64,000 nucleotides of DNA. Origin: Manis javanica (Eukaryota > Chordata > Mammalia > Pholidota > Manidae). How positions within the stretch are numbered: position 1 is the stretch's first letter; every line of letters begins with the position of its first letter. The notes under the pieces were generated by a model. That model made no database searches. It was not told the origin of the DNA and was given only the letters and a program-made list of their open reading frames with translations. This document shows positions 1 through 10,800 of the stretch, piece after piece. The stretch is from contig NC_133165.1 of assembly GCF_040802235.1 (NCBI RefSeq), positions 15,595,623-15,659,622 on the forward strand, written 5' to 3'. Position numbers and translations under genes: made by a program.

Positions 1-2551
1 TTGTATAGTTTGTCCACTGAAAAACAGAATAATTATGAAAACTGGAAAATCATCCATAGTGAATCGCTCTCAATTTCCTTATCTTCATTTAAGAGCAACT
101 CGATTTCTCTCTCCTTTACACCAAAACATGGCTGAAATAGCATTCACTCCTACACATAGTTTATTTTAGGTACCATAAAGGAAAGTCTATGTCTTCTATG
201 CAGTGCCATTTCTACACAACACTTCACTCTGTAGTGGTGCAGCAACTGCTGTTGTGGGTGGTGAAGGACCTGAGTAGCAAACTTTTCCACATCCTGTACC
301 CCAACCACTCCCTATCTGAAAAGAAATAATCAGCCACCTCCATTCTAGGAGAAGGAAAGCAGGTGCTTAAAATCTATCAAAAAACTTTCACTACTCTTTG
401 ACAAAAACAATGAACTCCATTATTCTTTCAGTATTCTGGGTCTTCCAGTATATTCCATACTAGTTAATACAGAATAACATTGGAGGATTTCTTGGCAATC
501 ATAATTCATGGCTGGCTTCTCTCTGCTCTTTATGATTTCTAGCCAACTCCCATCTGTTTTGTAGTTTCAATATAAACTTGTCACAAGAGAGATTCACTGC
601 CCACCTAAGGTTCAAAGGGGTAGCACAAAATCTGCAGAGATATTTCACATCTCAATTTGTAAGAAAAATGCAAATGGTAGTGCCAGACAGTTCAGAAAAT
701 GTGTCAGTTACTATTGAGATAATGAAAAGACATAGGAAATAGATGGCTCAATAATTACTTTATTCTAAAACAAAACCAAAAAAAGGTCAGTATGGAACAT
801 ATTAGGATCCTAAGGAGAGAGATTGCTGGAACAAGGTCAGTTGCAAACCTGCATAATATTTATCTTTCTACCTTAATGGCCACCTCATCCCCCAAGCCAT
901 ACGTCATCTCTTTAGTCTACCCCTTTTTTCTCTTCTTATCATTCCTCCTTTTCCCCACCATGCACGTACAAAATTGGGAACTCTAAACCAATTTTATTTA
1001 GTTTAGTTGACACCATTTAAAAATAAAAAGTGAGATTCGTAGTTTCTCTTAGAAAAAATGAGCCTGTATTCCTTCTTGGTGATAATTAGTGAGAGCTGAC
1101 ATTGTAAACTCTGTGGATTCTCTGTTGACCACAATCCTCACTAATCCCTTTAATCACACACAGCTTCTGTTACTCGTTTACATGACCTGTCTAGTTTCTA
1201 CAGGAAACTGACTTTCATTTTTCTGATTTTCTTGTTTAGTGCCTGTATCTCTATTAGAGCATGTCACTAAATGTCTATTCTTATAATCATCAATATACAA
1301 GCTGTCTCTCTTAGTCAACTGCTAGCTCTCTAAGAGTTCTGTGCTTTATTTTTGGTTTGCCAGAGGTCCTATAATGGATGTTCAATGAAAATTTGATGAA
1401 GAAATAATGCAGTAGATGAGAAAATTCTAGAGTGTAGAGTAGGGAATAGAATAGGAGTTAGTTAGGACCTTTGGCTTTTCTATTAATGCACTATGCAATC
1501 TTCAGCAAGATATACTTCCATTTGGGGGTCTCAGTTTCCAGGCTTCTAAAATTAGGGAAATTAATTTGGGCGATTATATTTTTATTTTTACTCCAGTATT
1601 TTATGATTCTAGAGTTCTTTGAACTGAACTTTCTTCAATTTCTATAAATTTGCCAGCTGGATCATGAAATCCCCACCCTCTTCCCATTGAATATGAGTGG
1701 GAAATTATTCTGATTACAGTTTTGCAAAGGCAGACAAGAGGGCATGTCAAGGAAAATAATACTTGGCACATTGTGAATGAGATTTTAAACCAAATATTTT
1801 TAGACTGCATTTTTTTCTTTGATGTGCTGTTATCTAAATCCTCCTTGCAGGGCTCCTGTTTCAGATGTGATTTAGACTTAATAATATGTTAAGAGTCAAG
1901 CAACTGTGTCTCCCCCATTATGCGACACAAAAGGGGGAGAATACAGGCGTCAGAGAACTCATGATAAAGAATCTGCCAACTCATGTGTTCCTTTATATTC
2001 TGCAGAGGACTGAGAATTCTGTTGCCACTTGAAAGATAAATAATAATAATTGTAATAAGTTCGTCTTTATTCCTGGCAGAACTGTCAGATTCTGAACAGT
2101 ATGTTTTTGCCGTATTGCAACACAGGGTCCCTGGTGTCTTCGGGAAGCTCAGAGTCATGTTATCAGATATACTCTCCTTCTCCTGACTTGGCCTCAGACT
2201 GGGTATCTCAAGTAAAGGAAGTGATTTCCTCCTTAAAATGTACCACTACAAAAATACACATTAGCTGCCATGGAAAAACTAAAATATAAATTGAAAAGGA
2301 AACGTTAGAATGGAAATTGCCTAAAATACTGCCATGTTGATGGTTAATCTTAACCATTTGACATACATGCACACACACACACACATGATTTTGAAAAAGA
2401 TATTTGTCATTTTATTCTCTAGTACCTTCCTCCTTCCTACCAGCACTCCGCTATCCTATGGAATATCATGTCTACCTCCTCGTTTATAATTTTGGTGAGC
2501 TAGCAAACCAGAGTGTTAGGAAGAAATACTACTTCCCAGCTTTTATGAGTC
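1..2551. other. Intergenic, no gene seen
   Basis: AT-rich non-coding DNA. Only a (CA)8 tract near 2,370-2,385 was noted. Open frames here are short and lack codon structure. Confidence 0.7.
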
Positions 2552-2760
2552 TGTATGGAGCAGTCTTTCTCAGCCTTGCTTGACTGATGTTTTGAGCCTG
2601 GTAATCATTTTTCATGGAGGATTTAACAGCATCCCTGGCTTTTGCCCACTAGATGCCAGTAACACCCCTCCAATTCTGACGACCAGAAATTTGTCCAGAC
2701 GCTGCCACTGGGACAAAACTGCCCCCAGCTGGGAATCTGTGGTATAGTGCAACTGCCCCA
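2552..2760. mobile_element. MER5A-like DNA transposon remnant
   Basis: The block contains AGCATCCCTGGCTTTTGCCC, ACTAGATGCCAGTAACACCC and CCAGAAATTTGTCCAGAC, which match the body of MER5A (a non-autonomous hAT-Charlie element). It begins with a degenerate 'TTTCTCAGCCTTG' end. Confidence 0.7.
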
Positions 2761-4704
2761 GAATAAAATCCCAGGCCTCTTATGAAGGAGAAGTGACTCA
2801 GCTATTTGGAGGCTTTAAGGGAAGGAACTAAGTATGTGTGGCCCAGCTTCTGGACTCCCTTTGAGATCTGTTTGCCTCCAGAGAATAAGTTATGGTCTGT
2901 CCTTAGGCTTCTGGTAATACCGGGGTCTTGAAGTTTGGTGGAGGTTGACTTAACCAAGTGCTCATTTGTTTCTTAACCTAGATGACAGTCAAAATTTTAC
3001 TACGTGGCATGCTTTTAAGGTTGCAGTTGACTTTAAACTGGCATAACTCAGGGGAGTGGCTTTAGGACTTGTGATTTTGTAAGTACAAGCTCCGTGGTTA
3101 TTGTGACCTTGAGAGGTCATCACAGCTCCAGGGCCTCTCTCCTCAGGCAGTTGTGCACCTTTGCACATAGGCTATAATGACCTTGGCAGATGTTGGGGTC
3201 TATAAGGCACACCACTGTAGCTTGACTGTAAACTGTAGTTTTGACTTGACACTGCAAAAGAGACAGAGAAGTGAATTTGTTCTTTTCAAACACTGATAAG
3301 GGAGAGAAATATTTGCCACCTGTGATACATTTTTCGGCCAGGCTTCCAGAACAGGACTTTGAACAGCACAGGCTGTTGAGTTCTAAGTGGGCTCCACTAG
3401 TGAGTTTCAGTCTTTAAATTTATAATCATTGAAATTATTATTAAATGACAGTGCTAGATCAGCTGCCTAAAATTCCATCCTTCCTTTTATTGTCTTAAAC
3501 TGTATTCTTGGCAAAGTGAGGGCTAATATCTTTGAGTCATGTTCCTTGTCCATGTGTTTGTACATTACCCTTTCCACCACCATCACCATGCGGTCTTGAA
3601 ATGACTATGGTTTTGTGCATTACACAAATTATGACGATTATTTTTAATTTTAGTGACCCAACCTGTGATTGTATTCATCGTAGGGTGGTCAATTTTTGTA
3701 ATTATGAAAAATAAAATAAAATTATGTAGTCACTTGCCAGAAAGTGGATAATCCTTCTTGGTTAGAGTCAGAGAAGCAACCCAATGAGATTTTTGCAAAA
3801 TTAAAGACTATGAAAGGTACTAAAGAGGTTTGTACCTGGAACAGCATGTTTCTTAGAATCACGATTCCCAAGAAATGGTTTGAAAAAGTAGGTTTCAGCC
3901 GTACACTCAGAAAGGAACAAGAGAGAATAAAAATCAATAAAGGAAGGCAAAAACCTAAACTTGAGGAAGAGAAAGTGTTCTTTAGTTTTAAGATCAGAGA
4001 AGATATTCTAGACAAATATGAAAGGAAAATGACATTAGATCTTCAAGGTCACAATAAACATCTAAAAAAAGAAAAGGAGAGGATTTCAGATCTCATTTCT
4101 TTTAAGGAGAATATATCAAATAGCACAATTATTTCAGTCATTCACAAAAGGTAACTAGAGAATGATAATTTCTAATAGAAAAAGAGAAGCAATATCTTAA
4201 AGAACAGGTTAAAATGCTCCACAAACAGCAGGATTCAGGAAATGACTGACGTTGAATCATGAAGTTAGTTCAAGTAAAGCTGAGGAGTCAAAGCACACTT
4301 GGAAAACCCCCTTGATGAATAGGATGAAATAATAGAGTCAGTGCCTGATCTGAATGTTTGTCTGATGGGAAATTATCTCCAGGGTGAGATTATCTGACTT
4401 TGAAGAAATAAAGGTGGATATAATTTGTTTGAGTAGTAGAAGCTTTTAGCAGCTCTTTAAACTTCATATTTCTGTCTGTGGAAGATACCAATATGAAAAA
4501 TCTACAGGAAGATGTAAGAAAAATAAAGTCTGAGCCAGGAAATGAAAAAAATAAGACATTCAAATCCACCAAATAGTAGCTACTTGTACCTGTCTAATCC
4601 AGGAAAAGGAACAATTTAAGAATCAGGCAAACTCTTAAAGATGAAATCCTCTTTACTAAGAGGAGTAGAAAAATATCAAAGGGAAATAAAGAAAAAAGTT
4701 CTTT

Positions 4705-4720
4705 AAAAAATATGCACAAG
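4705..4720 (+). repeat. Target-site duplication, left copy
   Basis: AAAAAATATGCACAAG, identical to 4,796-4,811, flanking the short retroposon. Confidence 0.7.
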
Positions 4721-4795
4721 TTTGACCCCCTATACTGAATTTTATTGTTGTTAACAACCATTTGATCAATAAATATGAGAGATGCCCTCTCAAAA
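4721..4795 (+). mobile_element. Short A-tailed retroposon with 16-bp target-site duplication
   Basis: About 75 bp with AATAAA (4,768-4,773) followed 18 bp later by a run of A. It contains GAGAGATGCCCTCTC, a short hairpin. It is bounded by AAAAAATATGCACAAG at 4,705-4,720 and 4,796-4,811. The AAAA-start duplication and A-tail fit L1-driven retroposition of the 3' end of some transcript. The source is not recognised. Confidence 0.65.
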
Positions 4796-4811
4796 AAAAA
4801 ATATGCACAAG
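4796..4811 (+). repeat. Target-site duplication, right copy
   Basis: AAAAAATATGCACAAG; its leading A run merges with the A-tail of the inserted element. Confidence 0.7.
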
Positions 4812-5539
4812 AAAGATCTGGAACATTCTAATGCTTCAGGAAGACCATGTCTCCGGGAGCAACATGGCAGAGGAATTGCTCTTTCTTGGACCCTAGGACA
4901 CAAGCTTCAAATTTTCAACAGCAGCATCAGTTCAGGAATCTCCTGAAGGTGATTCTTCCCCTGAACACATGTGGAAACCAGGTGAAGACCTTCCCGAGGA
5001 GGCATCAAACATTATTTCATCAGACAAACGTTCAGATCAGACATTATTCTGCCCAGCTTCCTGTAGTAGGTCTCATCTTGTCTGTGTCTTCCCTGGGATT
5101 CATGTGAAAAACTCCTGGAGCATATTCCTTCAAGACATAGGCAATATTTGCAAGCCTGCTGACAATGACTGTTACACTGAAAGTTTACCAACTAATTCTT
5201 GAGTTTCTGTAGCAGTCTTACCAATAGGACCCAATTTTCTGTATTAACACTGATAGAGCTGTCCTAGTCTTCAAGGGGGTTTCACAAGCCTAAGGAAATA
5301 ATACCACAGAAAGCAGTGAGGGCAGCCCTTATCCATGTGCCCAGGAGATGGCAGGAGCTTGGTCCGTTAGTACAGAGCCACACATAGGCACAGGTTCCAA
5401 CTGGGAGATGAAAATAAGGAGGGCTTGAATATGCTGAGTGAAAAAACAAGTAAGATCTGGTCACTGGGGATCCACATCGCAAATTTTAAACTTTGCAGAG
5501 AAATGGCAATATTACAATGTGTCTAGGTGAGCATTTGCT

Positions 5540-5800
5540 AGGCTGATTAGGATGGAAGATTATTCCAGAGAGAGGGAATGATATCTCCAAGCCTATGAGG
5601 CATGAGCTGAATACCACAACTGGAGGATTGCAGCTGCGTCAACCGATGCAATGGGGGTAAGGGGCCAACAATGAAGTCCGAGGCTGAAGTCCGAAGTTAA
5701 AAAATAAAACCTGATCCATAATAGGTATGAAGCATATATTAGAAAGGGATTTGAAGCCAAGCTCTTCTTAGGAAGAGCAGCATTTAGCAATATTCATGGT
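5540..5800 (-). mobile_element. L2-like LINE fragment
   Basis: The plus strand has 'ATTATTCCAGAGAGAGGGAA' and 'CAAGCCTATGAGGCATGAG', a decayed match to the reverse complement of the L2 ORF2 C-terminal region. Confidence 0.4.
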
Positions 5801-5854
5801 AAGACTGATCAAATGGGGGGCTGGGGAGGGAAGAGAGGCTACTGGTAGCAGCAG

Positions 5855-6250
5855 ATGTTACCTATCACTGCTCCCCAAACTTACTGGCTTAAAACAATGA
5901 CAGTTGATTCCTTCTCCTGGTTCTGTGGATGGTTGGGTAGCTCTTCTGCTGGACAGCTTTCAGTTCACCTGTTGGTGGAGGCATTGCTCAGCTGGGCGCT
6001 GGAATGGCAGCATCTTCCTTTCTGTGTACTCTTAATTCTTTAAGAAGGCTGGGTTGAGCTTTTCTGCAGCATGAGGGCTCAGGGGTCCTACTGGGCAAAG
6101 GTCACAGCGGCAGGGCTTCCTGAGTCCTCGGTCCAGAACCTGGACGATGTGCAGGTACACCACATGTACAGCACATTTTACTTCCCAAAGCAAGCCGCAA
6201 GGTCAGCTGCTGGCAGATACACAGCAAAATATCGTGGCCAGATTTTTCAG
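5855..6250. repeat. Ancient interspersed repeat, family unresolved
   Basis: ACTTACTGGCTTAAAACAAT, the CTCAGCTGGG and GGGCTTCCTGAG words and the spacing between them are those of a widely dispersed old mammalian repeat. I cannot name the family with confidence. Confidence 0.4.
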
Positions 6251-6779
6251 TACTCCCAATCTGCTAATCAACTTTTGAGATTTTGTGATCAAATCAGTTG
6301 GGAACTCACATCAAACATTTGAATTAAAATCCACCAGCCAGGCTAAGATACTACCCCACTCCAGATTACTCCCAATTTTCAGCCTTAGAGTTTTTAAAAG
6401 CTACTCACAGACAGGCCCTATAGGATATTGCTTTATTCTTCCCCTCCCACCCAACGGCTTGTCTTCCATAGAATTAATTTTTGTTTTGTTTCTTTTTGTT
6501 TGTGGTATGAGTTTTTTGTACATTTGTATTAATTCATTCCCTGGTTTTAACACTAAGTTAAATCTAGAAGTTAGATTTAACTATAGTGTTCTAAATCATG
6601 TAGGATATATTTCAATGTCTAATTTTAACATATTTTCCATTTTCTCATCTTTCTGTATCCCTCTTAATCTTTACTATAATGGTCTATGCAGAGTAGAACT
6701 ACATCATATGCTTTATCTCTTAATTTTGCCTTCCAAATATATTCATATAAATATTCAAAGATCTGTATGAAGGATATTC

Positions 6780-7030
6780 ATTTCAGTGTTGTTTGTAAAC
6801 AACCTATATGTCCATCAGTATGGGAAGTGTGAAATTAAATGGTAGTATAATCATAAAATGGAATGCTCTACCTGTCTTGAAAAGCATGAGAAAAATCTAC
6901 ATTTACTTACGTGGAAAGATGCCTGCATATTGCTTAAAGCAAGGTGCAAAACATAAAGAAAACCAGGTAGTGTTCCACTTGCATAAAACATGAACAGGCA
7001 CAGAATTATCCCTCTGCTACAAATAAAGCC
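6780..7030 (+). mobile_element. Old L1 ORF2 3' fragment
   Basis: The sequence AACCTATATGTCCATCAGTA, later followed by ATGGAATGCTCTACCTG and TACGTGGAAAGATGCCTGC, matches the plus-oriented end of L1 ORF2. It is degenerate and non-coding. Confidence 0.65.
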
Positions 7031-7149
7031 TGGGCTGTTGGAGAGCTGGACACAGACTCTAGCTCCTTGGTAACTTATTTTACAGATTAATAAAAATCCA
7101 TGACAATAAAACCATCTTTATGTCTTACTTACGTAAACTTAAAACAAAT

Positions 7150-7390
7150 TTAAAGTTACTTATTTATATGTTACCACATTCCAGGTACCCTTTTATATAC
7201 ATGTATATTTAAGATACTTTACATATACGAATTTTAATTCTTACAACCTAACATAAACTAGATATTAGCATTATTTCCACTCCTTTTTTAGAGGAGGATG
7301 CTAAAGCACAAAGAAATGAGATAATTTGCTTATGTTTACTACCTAAGGGTTGGAGCTGTGTCTAGACCCTATTCTTTAGCCTGTACTATT
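7150..7390 (-). repeat. MIR SINE
   Basis: The order 'ATTCCAGGTACCCTTTTATA ... CTTACAACCTAAC ... GAGGAGGATGCTAAAGCAC' is the reverse complement of the MIR core and 3' end (…CTCAGTTTCC…GGTACTTGGCACATAG). Confidence 0.6.
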
Positions 7391-7720
7391 CTATTTATTT
7401 AGCCATTGTCGCGTTGAGTTTTATGTGACTTTCAGCCCAAAGCATTTCTAGCTAATGTATGATTAGAAAGGCCCAATCCTATCTCTTTAAAGTTATAGTT
7501 GGTCATTCCTAAGCAAGTGAGTTTTTAAACCTTTCAGTCAAACTGCAATTTAATATGCACCATGATTCACATCTTCCTTCTTATTAGATTATAACTCCTA
7601 TTGGTATTTTATTTGTTGTATTTTCTCCTTAAATTCAATATTTGTACTTCTCTTACACGGTGCTGACAGCAGCCAAGAAACATTTGTAAATAACCTTGAA
7701 ATCTCAGAGGTAGATTCACA

Positions 7721-7795
7721 CCACAGAAGAAGAGGAAGACAGAAAGAAAAAGGAGGAAGAGGACAAAGGAAAAGAAAAAAGAAAAAGGAAGTGGT
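7721..7795 (+). repeat. GA-rich low-complexity tract
   Basis: Almost pure purine run (AGAAGAGGAAGACAGAAAGA and onward). It produces spurious low-complexity frames on both strands. Confidence 0.85.
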
Positions 7796-8339
7796 AACTG
7801 TGTGAGGTGATGGGTGATGCATATGGTAATTGACTTGATTGCAGCCATCCCTTCACAATGTATACATATACCAAAATGCTGAGTTATACCCTTTCTATAT
7901 GTACAATTTTGGTCAATTATGCAACAATAAGCCTAAGAAAACCCCACATTTGTACTTACACTTTTCCTGGGTGTCTTCTTTTCTAGTAGCGAGAGATATA
8001 GTTTGCACCCCAGCAGAATCATCATAGCATGGGCTCCGGCTCAACTCAAGCAATATGTTCTCTCCCTTATCCTCCTCTTTCCCTCCAAATTATGCCAAAC
8101 AGCTCCTTCTTAAAGCTTAGAAAGTACAATCTAATTAAATTATTTTCGTATAGAATGGCTGGCATGACAAAGCTATTTCATTCCTATAACAGTAAAGAAA
8201 ATGAAAACTGCAGTAATACATCCCTAAACACTCTAGCTCCCATTTTGGTTCTCACATATTTAAAAATTATTTTATTAGGGAGGGTATTGTTTTTATTTTT
8301 AAATTTCTTAGCAGTGCTGTAAACCTCCCTGTCTATAAC

Positions 8340-8880
8340 CCAGTTAACCCTTTTTATAGACGCTAGCTTGCTCTTTCTATAGCATTGCCTCCTACTGAGA
8401 AAAATCTATTTTAGAGGGGAGTAGACACTATCTTTGCTCTGCCCAGGTCCCATCACAGCCCTTTGATCTTGTCTGTGCCCCCATCTCTGGATTCTGGGTG
8501 CCATGTCTCTACATAAAATACTGACGTTGGCTAAAGCCACTTTGCCTGCAAGTGCAGAGAACAGGTCGTTCCTGGAAGGTCACCATGGGGCCCTTAGGCA
8601 GTGACTGACTTGATACTCACCTATGAAGGCCCAGTTCCTTTGCTTCCAGTAAGGACATTCTGAGATAGAATTTACCCTCAAGAGATCCCCATGGGATCAG
8701 GCTGATGCTAAAGCTTTGTCTGAAACCACGTCCTTGTCTTGAATTGCCTCCCTTCCCTGTTCCAATCCACTCACTCTCTCACCTGATTTTCTTGAGAATA
8801 CTTTTTAATAAACTACTGTACATGAATCCTCTTTTTGGGATCCATGTCTAAGGATGCCAGCCAAGGGAGAGATCTTCAAC
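8340..8880 (+). repeat. Ancient LTR-like repeat, family unresolved
   Basis: The block ends 'TGTTCCAATCCACTCACTCT', then AATAAA at 8,807-8,812 and 'GAATCCTCTTTTTGGGATCC', a 3' end seen in dispersed mammalian repeats. No internal coding region is seen. The family name is not certain. Confidence 0.35.
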
Positions 8881-9689
8881 AGTTGTTCATAGCTTAAGAT
8901 TGTCTCCAGACTCATCTTCCATCCATGTGCCTATGATTTTGTACAGCCTGGATCTGACTGCTTTGCCATGTTTTCTCTCCACATAAACTTAACTCATCCT
9001 ACTGTGGTATTTTTGTGGGTATTTGTTCCTTGTCTAGGAATTCATTTCTAAAATTCAGGGCTCTTCTGGCTCCAGTGGTCTCTACACGACAGGCTCCTAA
9101 AAACTGTACTGTTTGCTGCTAGTTCTTTCTCAGGAGTTCAGGTCTGATTCCCTATTACGTATTTAAAAATCTTCAATAACTTTGTATCTACAATGCATAA
9201 AAGTGCATATACACAAAAATATCTGGTAAGCCAGTCATAAATTTTCTCTTTCACCCTTACTGCTCCCAGAGCACAAGAGGCTTATTGAGATGTGTTCTCA
9301 TGCACACCAGTTTTAAGAAAGTGGGTACATGGAAACTGAAGATCTGAAAATCTATTCTTTTGATTTTATCTTCTCATATGCCTTGGAAAGTCTTTGAACG
9401 TTTTGAGATATATAAAGTCATGCAGTCTGAAGACTTTTGTCCTGGGGTTTGTATATTTAGGAACAAAACTGTTTGTGTATGTGTGCATGATCAAAATTAC
9501 ATTAAGGATAAATGATTTCCCATGTTTATTGGCTACTCAAGTTTCCAGTTTCTCCTTTATGATTGTTGGGGATATATAGTTTACCCATTTTGGGGGTGGT
9601 TATTTATTTTACCCATTTTCATTATTGCTTTGAGAGGTTTTAATGTACATGTATAAAGTATATTCATATATATTCCATATATGATAGAT

Positions 9690-9990
9690 GCTATATATAC
9701 TATATATATTAGATATAATTCTTTGTTGATTATGTGTTGAAACAGCTTCTTGTTTGTAGCTGATATTTTCATATTTTATTATGTTTTTGTGATGAACCTA
9801 ACAAAATCTTTAATATAGAAGAATTTGTCATCTTTTCTCTTCTGTGCTTTGTGTTACGTGTCTTATGTAAGAAACCCATCACTACCTGAACATCACAGTG
9901 ATATTCTATATTTTCTTCTAAAAGTTTTGTTCTTCATATTTACATTCTACCTGGGTGCCTTCTTTCCTTCCTTTCTCTCTCTCTCTCCTG
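9690..9990 (-). mobile_element. Old L1 ORF2 fragment
   Basis: The plus strand resembles the reverse complement of the L1 ORF2 C-terminal region (ATTTGTCATCTTTTCTCTTC, then a degenerate 'TTTTCTTCTAAAAGTTTTG' block). Strongly decayed; the limits are approximate. Confidence 0.5.
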
Positions 9991-10519
9991 TGATGTTTAT
10001 AGTCTTGTATAGAAGAGAGAGGTCTTTGGCCTGGGGAGATAGGACGTTGGAGCAGAGATGCTTGCTGGCCACACTGCAATAAATTTAGACGTCAAATATA
10101 AAATAAATTACAAAAGCCCGTATATTAGAAGATTTTAAAACTATAATCCTAACTAATTTGGGGGCCAAAGCAGAGATTAAAATAGATATTAGAAAACCGT
10201 AAGACTGCGTGTTCAGTACTATGCTAAACTTTGTGGGCTGCAAGCTGACAAATGGCAAGTTAGAAATTAGAAATCAGATTAAATGAGCTATTCATCCAAA
10301 TTAGGAAATTACAAAAGAACAACATAATGAAAAAGTTTAAACAACCAAAAAACTTAAAAATTATAACGTAGAAAAAATAATGGAAAATAAGAAATAAAGG
10401 TGGACTAGGAAGAATAAAGATAAACCTTTATGAACCAAGATAAAATGGAAGAAGTCACAAAAAAACGTGTTTATTTATTTGTCTTCAGTTATCAGTTTTT
10501 CTCTCCCAGGAGAATCAAG

Positions 10520-10800
10520 TGAGTCCACACTGACGCTCCAGCAAGTTGTCGGTTACCCGTTAAGTGTTCCCTCCGGTTTATGACCCCCGCTGCGTCTGCT
10601 TCCGATGCGCGGACGGTGGCTCTGCTTCCCTGAGCTCCCCTGTGTTTTCAGATTTCAGGGTGGCAGTTTGTCCCCGGGCAGGTGTCAGTTCTTCGGCCCA
10701 AGAGCACTTGCCGATACTCAGTTTCTTCAGGTTTACTCTTGTAAGAACAAGCGGATGATTTCTAAAGTTTTCACATTTCAGAATAGAAACCAAAAGTCCA
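10520..10800. promoter_or_regulatory. Small CpG cluster in AT-rich DNA
   Basis: About 14 CpG dinucleotides in 280 bp (for example CCGATGCGCGGACGG), against almost none in the flanks. No gene is recognised. It could be an orphan CpG island, a promoter of a non-coding transcript, or a decayed GC-rich repeat. Confidence 0.4.

Larger units (their letters stand above)
3722..5220 (+). pseudogene. Probable processed pseudogene of an unidentified coiled-coil protein
   Basis: An open frame of 136 codons (3,744-4,154) is Lys/Glu-rich and coiled-coil-like (KVGFSRTLRKEQERIKINKG, then LEEEKVFF and HLKKEKERISDLISF). Similar coding-like sequence continues after the stop in shifting frames (YLKEQVKMLHKQQDSGN near 4,195; EEIIESVPDLNVCL-like near 4,330; a Pro/Glu/Ser-rich piece at 4,969-5,202). 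No splice sites are seen between the pieces, which suggests retroposition of a spliced mRNA. A short retroposon interrupts it at 4,721-4,795. I do not recognise the parent gene; an ANKRD26/CCDC144-type coiled-coil protein is one untested possibility. Confidence 0.45.

Noticed and set aside
7598-7848. Hydrophobic Phe/Leu-rich minus-strand frames
   Set aside because: They arise from the GA-rich low-complexity tract read on the other strand.
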